Positions 7,058 through 13,229 of a stretch of 13,229 bases of DNA are shown here, one piece after another (the stretch's first letter is position 1; the number at the start of each line of letters is the position of its first letter). The stretch is from an uncultured Bacteroidota bacterium (GTDB lineage Bacteria > Bacteroidota > Bacteroidia > Bacteroidales > P3), in NCBI GenBank assembly GCA_900546465.1, contig URCX01000040.1, positions 1 through 13,229 on the forward strand, in the 5' to 3' direction. A model generated the notes under the pieces. The model worked only from the letters and a program-made list of their open reading frames with translations, made no database searches and was not told the origin of the DNA. Both the position numbers and the translations under genes were made by a program.

Positions 7058-8023
7058 ATGATAAACTTGAAGAAAACTTTTATCTTGTCGGCTTTTGCCG
7101 CTTTGCTTATCGGTTGCAGTAATTCCGATAAGCCTGTCGATTTGGACAAATTGCCTTTGACGGAACAAATAGCTTTTTTAGATGCTAAAATCCGCAAAGA
7201 ACCGAAAAACAGTGAGCTGTATTACAAACGTGCGGAAGTGTTTTTGAAGTCGGAGGATACACATGAGGCTTTATCGAACATACAAAAAGCCGTTGCTTTG
7301 TCGCCAAAGCGTGCCGAATACTACGTTTTGCAAGCGGATATTCTCTTTGCACAAGGCGAGACCGCCCTTGCATTCAATTCTTTGCAGAAAGCAATAGAGA
7401 CAAACGGCAAATGCTTGGACGCTTATTTGAAATCGGCAGAGTTAAGCCTTTACATGAAGGACTATGATAAGCTCATGTTCAACATCAAACAGGCAATGCT
7501 TTTGAACAAGAACGAAGCCAAAGCATATTTTATAAGAGGCTGGGCAATGAAAGAGCAGGGCGATACACTCAAAGCCGTTGCCGATTTCAAGAAAGCAGTG
7601 GAACTGAAAAGCGATTACGAACAGGCTTTCGAGGAATTGGGAAACCTTTATGCCGTAAAGGGAGACCCTTTGGCGGTAGAATACTTGAAGAGCACCATCA
7701 ACATAAACCCGAAAAACATTAACGCAATGTACAACCTGGCTCTTTTTTACCAAGAACACAATGCCCAACAACAGGCATTGGATATGTACAAGAGAATATT
7801 GGAAATCAAAGCCGACCATGCAGACGCCCTGCACAATGTAGGCTATATCAATTACGAATACAAGCATGACTATGACCTTGCAATAGAATGCTTCTCCTCC
7901 GCCATCAAAGCCGACAGCACTTTCTGGCAAGCATATTCCAACCGTGCCAAAGCATACGAGAAGAAAGGGGAAAAAGCCAAAGCCGCTGCCGATATGCAGA
8001 AAGTCTCCGAATTAAAACAATAA
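7058..8023 (+). CDS. Tetratricopeptide-repeat lipoprotein
   Basis: 321-residue protein. Residues 1-19 form a lipoprotein signal peptide: basic MINLKK, a hydrophobic core, and the lipobox LLIGC with Cys20 as the expected lipidation and cleavage site. From about residue 33 to the end it consists of some eight degenerate 34-residue TPR units, for example AYFIRGWAMKEQGDTLKAV, ALFYQEHNAQQQALDMYK and AYSNRAKAYEKKGEKAKAA. TPR superhelices serve as protein-protein scaffolds, so a role in envelope assembly or in holding an outer-membrane complex together is plausible but is inference. The frame extends upstream to 6878, but that would run through the promoter and place the signal peptide internally. 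It is followed by a hairpin of the repeat family and converges with the ABC transporter operon. Confidence 0.85.
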   Translation: MINLKKTFILSAFAALLIGCSNSDKPVDLDKLPLTEQIAFLDAKIRKEPKNSELYYKRAEVFLKSEDTHEALSNIQKAVALSPKRAEYYVLQADILFAQGETALAFNSLQKAIETNGKCLDAYLKSAELSLYMKDYDKLMFNIKQAMLLNKNEAKAYFIRGWAMKEQGDTLKAVADFKKAVELKSDYEQAFEELGNLYAVKGDPLAVEYLKSTININPKNINAMYNLALFYQEHNAQQQALDMYKRILEIKADHADALHNVGYINYEYKHDYDLAIECFSSAIKADSTFWQAYSNRAKAYEKKGEKAKAAADMQKVSELKQ

Positions 8024-8055
8024 GAAAATACCGAAACAGTATTACAGAAAACCGA

Positions 8056-8085
8056 AACGCCGAAAGAATTTTTTCTTTCGGCGTT
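8056..8085. terminator. Perfect 13-bp hairpin between convergent genes, likely bidirectional terminator
   Basis: AACGCCGAAAGAA (8056-8068), a TTTT loop, and TTCTTTCGGCGTT (8073-8085) pair without mismatch. On the + strand CTAATTTT follows, and on the - strand TTTCGGTTTTCTG, so it could end both the TPR gene and the transporter operon. It is also part of the 21-bp array here. Confidence 0.6.
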
Positions 8086-8141
8086 CTAATTTTCCGGAAT
8101 GCCGTTTGAGTTTTCTAAAACGCCCTTCCGGGTAAGTTGTT
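8056..8141. repeat. 21-bp-period intergenic array, four units (locus C)
   Basis: Units start at 8058 (CGCCGAAAGA), 8079 (CGGCGTTCTA), 8100 (TGCCGTTTGA) and 8121 (CGCCCTTCCG), each 21 bp apart, with an AT-rich middle in the first three units. Base string TTCTTTCGGCGTTCTA at 8073-8088 recurs identically at 11824-11839 in locus D. The array fills almost the whole gap between the TPR gene and the ATPase stop codon. Confidence 0.72.
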
Positions 8142-8144
8142 GTT

Positions 8145-8930
8145 TTATAATGATTTTTCGGAACGAGCCATTATGATGTGCGAAGAGTGCAGATTGTTTT
8201 GTTTTTCTATGATTTCTGCTTTTACATCGAAGTGTTTTTCTATGTTTTCTTTTGTCAGTATTTCTTTTGTTTCCCCGTAAGCTCCTACTTTGCCGTTTTG
8301 TATAAGCAGGATTTGCTTGCAATACTGCATGGCGAGGTTCAAATCGTGCAGAACGATCAATATGCTGCGACCTTCGGCATTGATACTTTGCAAAAGCGAC
8401 ATTATCTCGAATTGATGGTGTATGTCCAAGTTGCTGACCGGCTCGTCCAACATCAGTATGGGTGTTTGCTGTGCCAAGGCTCTCGCTATGATTACTCTTT
8501 GAAACTCTCCGCCGCTCAGATTTCTCGCATTGGCATCGCGAAGGTGCCATGTGTCGGTTTGTTTCATTGCTTCCTCTACTGTTTTCAGGTCTTCCGCACT
8601 GTCGGAATAGAGTGGTTTTTGGTAGGGTTGGCGTCCCATGAGAACGATTTGATGAGCCGAGAAGTCGAACATAAGTTCCGTCCGCTGCGGAACAAAGGCT
8701 GTTTGTTTCGCCAAGTCTTTGAAGGAATAGGAACAAATATCCTTGCCGGCAATTCTTATCATTCCTTTTTCGACATCGTGATTTCTCGTGAGGCATCGCA
8801 GCAGGGTCGTCTTTCCCGAGCCGTTATTGCCTATTATTCCGCAGAAACAACCTCTCTTCAAAGTGAATGACAAATCGGAAAGTATTTCCCGCTTTCCTAC
8901 ACTGTAATTCAGACTCTTTACTTCTATCAT
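8145..8930 (-). CDS. ABC transporter ATP-binding protein, FecE/BtuD type
   Basis: 261-residue cytoplasmic ATPase of an importer for iron-siderophore, haem or cobalamin. Walker A is GNNGSGKT (34-41), the Q-loop glutamine is Q82, the signature is LSGGE (138-142) with Q144, Walker B is ILMLDEP (158-164), the D-loop follows as SNLD, and the switch histidine is H195 in VLHD. The region around HQIVLMGRQPYQ (93-104) is typical of the FecE/FepC/BtuD branch. Its ATG overlaps the permease stop by 4 bp (ATGA), so the two are translationally coupled and surely work together. No periplasmic binding protein or TonB-dependent receptor is nearby, so the substrate cannot be settled here. Confidence 0.92.
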   Translation of the reverse strand: MIEVKSLNYSVGKREILSDLSFTLKRGCFCGIIGNNGSGKTTLLRCLTRNHDVEKGMIRIAGKDICSYSFKDLAKQTAFVPQRTELMFDFSAHQIVLMGRQPYQKPLYSDSAEDLKTVEEAMKQTDTWHLRDANARNLSGGEFQRVIIARALAQQTPILMLDEPVSNLDIHHQFEIMSLLQSINAEGRSILIVLHDLNLAMQYCKQILLIQNGKVGAYGETKEILTKENIEKHFDVKAEIIEKQNNLHSSHIIMARSEKSL

Positions 8931-9955
8931 TTATTGAGTTGTTTTTTGGAATTGAAAAGCAGATATATGAAGAAGGGAGCTCCAATCAGGGCGGTTATGC
9001 TTCCGGGGGGTATTTCGGACGGCGGAATGATTACTTTGGAGAGAATGTCTCCGAGAGTCATAAAAATCACTCCGCCTACAATAGAGAAAGGAAGGAGTTT
9101 TCTGTTATCCGCCCCTATGATAAGTCTGACCATGTGCGGCACAACCAAACCCACAAAGCCTATTACTCCGCTGCAAGAAACGATTGCACTGACCATCAGG
9201 GTGCAAACCAAGAGTATAATGCGTTTTGTGCGTTCCACATTCACTCCGAGGCTTTGTGCCGTCTGATTATCTATCAACAAAGCGTTCAAGTCTCTTGCAT
9301 GAAACAGCACCGTGAAGATGCCTATTGCCACACATACGGATACCATTGCCAAATCCGTCGTATTTATATAGGAAAGGCTTCCCATCGTCCAGAAGATTAT
9401 TTTTGTCATCTGCTCACGATTTAAGACTACAAGCAAGGATATGACCGATGAAATAAGGAAATTGATTGATATTCCCGCCAAAAGCAGGGTTGAAGTGTGT
9501 ATCCTGTTGCCATAAGAGGCTATTTTGATAATTACAAATACCGTAAGGATTGCAGCAAAAAAGCTGCTCATTCCTATTCCGAGGACAAATCCCTCCGCTC
9601 CGAGAACGATTGCCGTTGCCGCACCCAAGGAAGCTCCGGAACTGACGCCCAAGATATAAGGGTCTGACAAAGGATTGCGAAAAATAGACTGGAAAGCCAA
9701 GCCGCAAACTGCCAATCCTGCACCGGAAACGGCTGCAAAGAGAACACGGGGCAGTCTTAATGAAAGGACGATATAGCGTTCCGTTTCATCTGCAAGACCC
9801 AATCCGGGCAAAGAAACGCCCAAGGGTGAAAGTAAAGCTTGCAAAGCTTTGTCTGCTTTTAAAGAGGAAGCTCCAACAATGCAATCGACGAACATCAGAA
9901 CAGCTGCCGCAATGCACATAAGAGCAAATATCAGATTAGCATTTCTCTTATTCAT
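8927..9955 (-). CDS. ABC transporter permease, FecCD/BtuC family
   Basis: 342-residue inner-membrane permease that forms the channel of an iron-siderophore, haem or cobalamin importer. It has about ten hydrophobic segments. Family marks are RLPR (67-70), NPLSDPYILGVSSGAS (94-109), LLLAGISIN (157-165), IFWTMGSL (187-194), LGVNVERTKR (236-245) and the cytoplasmic coupling region GFVGLVVPHMVRLIIG (266-281), followed by PPSEIPPGSITALIGAPFF. Its start codon lies inside the last codons of sulP (8-bp overlap), and its stop overlaps the ATPase start by 4 bp, so it sits in the middle of a three-gene operon. Being linked to SulP is unusual for this family. Confidence 0.92.
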   Translation of the reverse strand: MNKRNANLIFALMCIAAAVLMFVDCIVGASSLKADKALQALLSPLGVSLPGLGLADETERYIVLSLRLPRVLFAAVSGAGLAVCGLAFQSIFRNPLSDPYILGVSSGASLGAATAIVLGAEGFVLGIGMSSFFAAILTVFVIIKIASYGNRIHTSTLLLAGISINFLISSVISLLVVLNREQMTKIIFWTMGSLSYINTTDLAMVSVCVAIGIFTVLFHARDLNALLIDNQTAQSLGVNVERTKRIILLVCTLMVSAIVSCSGVIGFVGLVVPHMVRLIIGADNRKLLPFSIVGGVIFMTLGDILSKVIIPPSEIPPGSITALIGAPFFIYLLFNSKKQLNK

Positions 9956-11678
9956 TCAATGAAAGGGTTTGCTCCGGATTTGTAAGCTCGTTTGCCTTAT
10001 CCAAAGCCTTTGAAATATGGTCGAAGATGAACTCTTTACCGAGTTCGTCTGCAAATCCGCTCTTATCCAAAACCTGATACACCTCATCGGTTACCCCGCT
10101 CAGAATAATCTGTATCCTTTCTCGTTTACTCTTATTGCAAAGGGAACGAAGGTTCTTCAATCCCGTCGAATCTATAAAAGGAACCTTTCTCATACGAATT
10201 ATTCTCACTTTCGGCTTTCTTGAAGTTGTTTCCGATGCAAGTTCGTCGAATTTGTTCGCAATGCCGAAGAAGAACGGTCCGTCTATCTCATAAATCTGTA
10301 CATTCTTGTTTACCTTTTCATAAACACTGTCCGACTCGGGGTCTTCCGTCCTTTGCAATTCATCTTCTATAACTTTGATCGATGAAGTCTCCATAACACG
10401 TTTGATGAAAAGCACAAAGGCTATGAGCAAGCCCACTTCTATGGCTATGGTAAGGTCGAAAATTACAGTGAGAAAGAAAGTTATCAAAAGCACCACCACA
10501 TCGCTTTTCGGGTTTCTGAATATTGCTTTGAAGGAACGCCATTCGCTCATATTGTAAGAGACGATTACCAAAATTCCTGCCAAGCATGCGAATGGTATAT
10601 TGGCTGCCAAAGGCATAAGAAACAAATAAACCAACAATAGAAATACCGCATGAACAATACCGGCAACAGGTGTACGACCGCCGTTGTTGATATTCGCCAT
10701 AGTTCTGGCTATTGCACCCGTGGCAGGTATGCCTCCAACCAATGGTAATACCGCATTGGCAACGCCTTGACCTATAAGCTCTGTATTGGAATTATGTTTC
10801 TTTCCCGTGGCTCCGTCTGCCACCATTGCGGAAAGAAGACTTTCTATCGCACAAAGCACCGCTATCGTAAAGGCAGGCGAAATCAGCATTCGTATTGCCT
10901 TTATGTCTATTGCCGGCACTTCGGCTTGCGGCAATGCAACGCCGCCTGCCAATTCAGGATAGACGCTTCCTATGGTTGCAAGCTCTATTCCGTAATTCTT
11001 CAACACTATTGCAGCTATCGTACAAATTATTATGGCAATCAGACTGCCCGGTATGACTTTCGTAATCTTTGACCAAAGAAATCCTATTGCCACCGTAAAG
11101 ACTGCCATTGCCGTTGCAAAAGGGTTGATTGTGGAGAAGTGTTCTATATAGCATTTCCATTTTTCCACAAATCCCGATGGAACAGCAAGCACTCCCCCGT
11201 CCAATGCCGTCAATCCGAAGAAATCCTTCATTTGAGTGGAAAATATGGTGAGAGCAATGCCCGAAGTAAAGCCTACGATTATGGGATAGGGCATGAACTT
11301 TATTATATCTCCTATCTTCAAAAGTCCCATCAATATCAATATCACGCCTGCCATAAAGGTGGCAATCATCAATCCGTTGAAGCCGTATTGGCTTATGATA
11401 CCTGCAATAATAACAATGAAAGCCCCGGTAGGCCCTCCGATTTGAACATGTGAGCCTCCGAGCATGGAGATTATCGCTCCGCCTACAATGGCTGTTATTA
11501 AACCTTGTTGCGGACTTACTCCCGAAGCAATGGCAAAGGCAATGGCAAGAGGAATGGCAACAACGCCTACAATAATTCCTGCCGTGAAATCCTTGAAAAA
11601 CGAATCTTTGGAATAGGTTCTTGAACGCAACAGCTCAAAGAACTTAGGCTCGAAAACCCCTTTGAAATCCCATTTCAT
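9948..11678 (-). CDS. SulP-family anion transporter with STAS domain
   Basis: 576-residue inner-membrane protein of the SLC26/SulP family, which carries sulfate, bicarbonate or dicarboxylates. The N-terminal transport domain has FTAGIIVGVVAIPLAIAFA (about 31-49), SGVSPQQGL, and the HVQIGGPTGAF motif (77-87). Later comes GGIPATGAIARTMANINNGG with the family's conserved region near the substrate site. The cytoplasmic STAS domain covers about 455-565 and contains PFIDSTGLKNL, with the D-S-T-G loop at 503-506. The start: an in-frame TTG at 11708 lies in the -7 promoter element and cannot be used. ATG codons at 11684 and 11678 remain, and GGAGGG (11691-11686) sits 7 bases before the second, which I therefore choose. 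This is a rare clear Shine-Dalgarno sequence in the window. First gene of the operon with the ABC permease and ATPase. Bicarbonate or sulfate specificity cannot be told. Confidence 0.92.
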   Translation of the reverse strand: MKWDFKGVFEPKFFELLRSRTYSKDSFFKDFTAGIIVGVVAIPLAIAFAIASGVSPQQGLITAIVGGAIISMLGGSHVQIGGPTGAFIVIIAGIISQYGFNGLMIATFMAGVILILMGLLKIGDIIKFMPYPIIVGFTSGIALTIFSTQMKDFFGLTALDGGVLAVPSGFVEKWKCYIEHFSTINPFATAMAVFTVAIGFLWSKITKVIPGSLIAIIICTIAAIVLKNYGIELATIGSVYPELAGGVALPQAEVPAIDIKAIRMLISPAFTIAVLCAIESLLSAMVADGATGKKHNSNTELIGQGVANAVLPLVGGIPATGAIARTMANINNGGRTPVAGIVHAVFLLLVYLFLMPLAANIPFACLAGILVIVSYNMSEWRSFKAIFRNPKSDVVVLLITFFLTVIFDLTIAIEVGLLIAFVLFIKRVMETSSIKVIEDELQRTEDPESDSVYEKVNKNVQIYEIDGPFFFGIANKFDELASETTSRKPKVRIIRMRKVPFIDSTGLKNLRSLCNKSKRERIQIILSGVTDEVYQVLDKSGFADELGKEFIFDHISKALDKANELTNPEQTLSLNE

Positions 11679-11705
11679 AAACATTCCCTCCGAAAAAAAA
11701 CTTTG

Positions 11706-11713
11706 CAAAGGTA
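11706..11713 (-). promoter_or_regulatory. -7 element of the sulP operon promoter
   Basis: TACCTTTG on the - strand (11713-11706) matches TAnnTTTG and lies 27 bases upstream of the chosen ATG. No good -33 element is seen 19-21 bp upstream. This gives a leader of only about 20 bases, which leaves no room for a riboswitch. Confidence 0.55.
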
Positions 11714-11785
11714 CGAAATTTCCTCTTACTCATCTGTCATGCTTGGAAAGAGCCGCTTTTCAGCCTCTTACAAAGATAAAAACAG

Positions 11786-11913
11786 AACGGCGTTTCGATT
11801 TTCCGAAACGGCGTTTGAGAAAATTCTTTCGGCGTTCTATTTTTCAGGGACGGCGGAAGAATTTTTTAGAACGTCATTTGAGGAAACTCAAACGACGTTT
11901 GGTCAGAATCTTG
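11786..11913. repeat. 21-bp-period intergenic array, six units (locus D, best copy)
   Basis: Unit starts lie at 11788 (CGGCGTTTCG), 11809 (CGGCGTTTGA), 11830 (CGGCGTTCTA), 11851 (CGGCGGAAGA), 11872 (CGTCATTTGA) and 11893 (CGACGTTTGG), all exactly 21 bp apart. Several units have a run of T in their middle. Two 30-nt hairpins are present: 11786-11815 (arms AACGGCGTTTCG and CGAAACGGCGTT, 11 of 12 pairs) and 11870-11899 (arms of 13, one mismatch, GAAA loop). The array lies between the divergent sulP and outer-membrane protein promoters. Apart from this array and the inverted repeat at 11999-12030, the gap from 11714 to 12072 shows nothing else that I can name. Confidence 0.8.
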
Positions 11914-11998
11914 ATACATATCTGATTTCCTTGAAGAGTTTCAGCATTCGATAAAGGTATTTTTCGGTTGTTTTTATTGGTAAACAAGTTGTTTGCTC

Positions 11999-12030
11999 TT
12001 ATCAAACAGTTCTTATTACCTGTTTGATAA
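11999..12030. promoter_or_regulatory. Perfect 11-bp inverted repeat upstream of the outer-membrane protein promoter
   Basis: TTATCAAACAG (11999-12009) and CTGTTTGATAA (12020-12030) are perfect complements around a 10-nt spacer. Two smaller palindromes adjoin or overlap it: AAACAAGTTGTTT (11982-11994) and TTTGATAATCAAA (12022-12034). No T tract follows on either strand, so it looks more like a protein-binding site than a terminator. It ends 42 bases before the -33 element. Confidence 0.45.
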
Positions 12031-12072
12031 TCAAATCAAAAGCTGTTGTATATAAAAATAACAGGAACTTTG

Positions 12073-12104
12073 TTTGGCTATTCGAGAAAAAGAGCGTATC
12101 TTTG
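12073..12104 (+). promoter_or_regulatory. Promoter of the outer-membrane protein gene
   Basis: TTTG (12073-12076), a 20-bp spacer and TATCTTTG (12097-12104) fit the Bacteroidetes consensus very well. The start codon at 12134 follows after 29 bases. This also rules out the longer frame starting with TTG at 12074. Confidence 0.82.
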
Positions 12105-12133
12105 CCACGTTAAATTTTAAAAATACTGTTATT

Positions 12134-12709
12134 ATGAATCATTTTCATGGATTAAAAGTCGTTGCATTGATATTGGCTCTTTGCTTCGGCAGTGCTTTGA
12201 ATGCACAACAAGAAAAGTCAGAAGACAATTTTGAAATCAGTTTGCGTACCGGTGCAGGTTTCAAGCATTACAACCTGGATTTTGCAAAGTCAAATGATGC
12301 TCCTTTTATCAATCTTGGAGCTTCCATCAAAACAGGTCCGGTGATTATTGCGGCAGATTATTCACTTGAAGTTCCGCAAGCAGGAGGACAAGCCTGCGCA
12401 GCAGGTCTCAACGTGGAATATCCGTTCTTATACTTGATGGATAATGCATTGAGTTTCGCAGCAGGTCCGAGATACCAATTTGATAACATCATTACAGAAG
12501 GGCATTCCTTGAAATCCCATTCCATAGGTATCATGGCGTCAGCGACAATGAACGCTTTAAGTTTAGAATTGGGCTATATGTTCGGATTGAACGAAATCAA
12601 CAAGAACCTTTCTTTGGAAAAAGTACATCTGAACACATTCCAAGTCAAATTATACCTGAACATACCTACCAAAAGTGCCGATAATTCATCTTTCGGCATA
12701 TTCAGATAG
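12134..12709 (+). CDS. Small outer-membrane beta-barrel protein
   Basis: 191-residue protein with a Sec signal peptide: basic start, hydrophobic core VVALILALCFGSALNA, and likely signal peptidase I cleavage after Ala24, before QQEK. The mature part alternates short polar and hydrophobic residues as in amphipathic beta strands (FEISLRTGAGF, ASIKTGPVIIAADYS, GLNVEYPF, LSFAAGPRYQF, SLELGYMFGL). It ends in strand-like FQVKLYLNIP and then a short tail, SFGIFR. An eight-stranded barrel of the porin-like/OmpW-size class is plausible, but I do not recognise a specific family. It is a single-gene unit with its own promoter, a possible operator upstream and a strong terminator downstream. Possible roles include a small-molecule pore or a structural envelope protein; neither is shown by the sequence. 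Confidence 0.75.
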   Translation: MNHFHGLKVVALILALCFGSALNAQQEKSEDNFEISLRTGAGFKHYNLDFAKSNDAPFINLGASIKTGPVIIAADYSLEVPQAGGQACAAGLNVEYPFLYLMDNALSFAAGPRYQFDNIITEGHSLKSHSIGIMASATMNALSLELGYMFGLNEINKNLSLEKVHLNTFQVKLYLNIPTKSADNSSFGIFR

Positions 12710-12715
12710 TAAGGA

Positions 12716-12756
12716 AACGGGGCTTGATAGAAAATTTCAAGCCCCGTTCTTCTTTT
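12716..12756 (+). terminator. Rho-independent terminator of the outer-membrane protein gene
   Basis: AACGGGGCTTGA (12716-12727) and TCAAGCCCCGTT (12737-12748) pair perfectly over 12 bp around a 9-nt loop and are followed by CTTCTTTTA. The stop codon lies 6 bases upstream. Confidence 0.9.
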
Positions 12757-12997
12757 AATACATCTTTCTCTCGCAATACGAACTCGAAGCATAAGCACTT
12801 AACAGTCTTCCGAATTGTCTATGCTTTATCAAGAAAACCCATTAAGGTGTTTTCGCTATTTCTTTCCTTTGTCTTATGTTTGAAAACGCCAAGTCTGACA
12901 AAATGAAAGTGCCATTATTAAGTCTCATATCTTTTTTTAGAGCCGGTTTTATTCTACTTGCATTCTATTTGGTTCATGCCGCTTTGCTTGTTAGAAT

Positions 12998-13229
12998 TTA
13001 CCAACAGTTGTCAGGCAATTCAAATGTATCAATAATCATATCACTTCCTGCCTTTCTCCTAAATGCATCAACTTTCTCTTTGTTGTTTTTATAGCTTTCA
13101 CCATAAAACTCTAAGAATTTGAGTTTCGAGAGTTTTATCGAATCCTCTGGAAAGTTTTCTATGCGATTTACACCTAAATACAAACATTCGAGATTGGGAA
13201 GCGAAAGCAAACATGATGGAAATTCTTTC
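12998..13229 (-). CDS. Leucine-rich-repeat protein (3' end only; gene continues past the right edge)
   Basis: The last 76 codons of a - strand gene; the frame is open to the window edge, so the start lies outside. The visible part holds typical LRR units: a FPSCLLSLPNLECLYLG unit, then NRIENFPEDSIKLSKLKFL, with the LxxLxxLxLxxN pattern and the FP-x-x-I linker of bacterial (Leu-rich, not BspA-type) repeats. After the repeats comes a charged stretch (KNNKEKVDAFRRK) and a short tail ending DNCW. Such proteins usually bind other proteins. The total size, localisation and function cannot be read here. No convincing terminator is seen in the 250 bases downstream. Confidence 0.7.
   Translation of the reverse strand, partial: KEFPSCLLSLPNLECLYLGVNRIENFPEDSIKLSKLKFLEFYGESYKNNKEKVDAFRRKAGSDMIIDTFELPDNCW

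Noticed and set aside
11679..11708. TTG start of SulP at 11708 and ATG at 11684
   Set aside because: The TTG lies inside the -7 element. The ATG at 11684 sits only one base from GGAGGG, whereas the ATG at 11678 has a 7-base spacing.
11679..11760. Cobalamin riboswitch in front of the sulP operon
   Set aside because: The -7 element leaves only about 20 bases of leader, and no B12-box-like sequence was seen upstream.
11788..11913. CRISPR array
   Set aside because: Units are contiguous 21-mers that diverge strongly; there are no unique spacers of constant length between identical repeats and no cas genes nearby.
12876..13094. Small + strand frame coding a hydrophobic 72-residue peptide
   Set aside because: Most of it is antisense to the LRR gene; a TATGTTTG overlaps its start, but no -33 element supports a promoter.

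Overview
The window looks like a chromosomal piece of an anaerobic member of the Bacteroidota, probably order Bacteroidales. The lineage call rests on several things. The short phosphoglycerate dehydrogenase lacks an ACT domain and carries Bacteroidales-type sequence. Most genes lack a Shine-Dalgarno sequence. At least five -7 elements of the Bacteroidetes form TAnnTTTG are present, four of them preceded at 19-20 bp by a TTG-, TTTG- or TATG-like -33 element. BspA-type leucine-rich repeats and a HydE remnant also fit. I cannot name a genus.

Left part (1-3062, + strand): the end of a polysaccharide locus, with a Wzx-type flippase (5' truncated by the window) overlapping an FrhB-like iron-sulfur protein gene by 17 bp. 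Directly after it lies a wrecked copy of hydE, the [FeFe]-hydrogenase maturase gene. It has lost its 5' end and a central block and carries several frameshifts and a nonsense codon. A BspA-type leucine-rich-repeat gene follows (3234-4211).

Middle (4518-6961, - strand): serC and serA, the first two steps of serine synthesis from 3-phosphoglycerate, each followed by its own terminator-like hairpin. Diverging from serC is a TPR lipoprotein gene (7058-8023). It converges on a - strand operon transcribed sulP, FecCD/BtuC-type permease, FecE/BtuD-type ATPase, with 8-bp and 4-bp overlaps (11678-8145). No substrate-binding protein, TonB receptor or visible cobalamin riboswitch accompanies it.

Right part: an outer-membrane beta-barrel gene with a clear promoter and a strong terminator (12073-12756), then the 3' end of a - strand leucine-rich-repeat gene that leaves the window. 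Between them (12757-12997) I see no supported feature.

The most unusual signal is a family of non-coding arrays in four intergenic regions (about 4211-4340, 5631-5714, 8056-8141 and 11786-11913). Each array consists of diverged units with an exact 21-bp period, starting with a CGGCGTT-like core followed by an AT-rich middle. Several units fold into hairpins of about 30 nt whose dyad axis falls at the same place in the unit (between bases 13 and 14). I do not recognise a described family.
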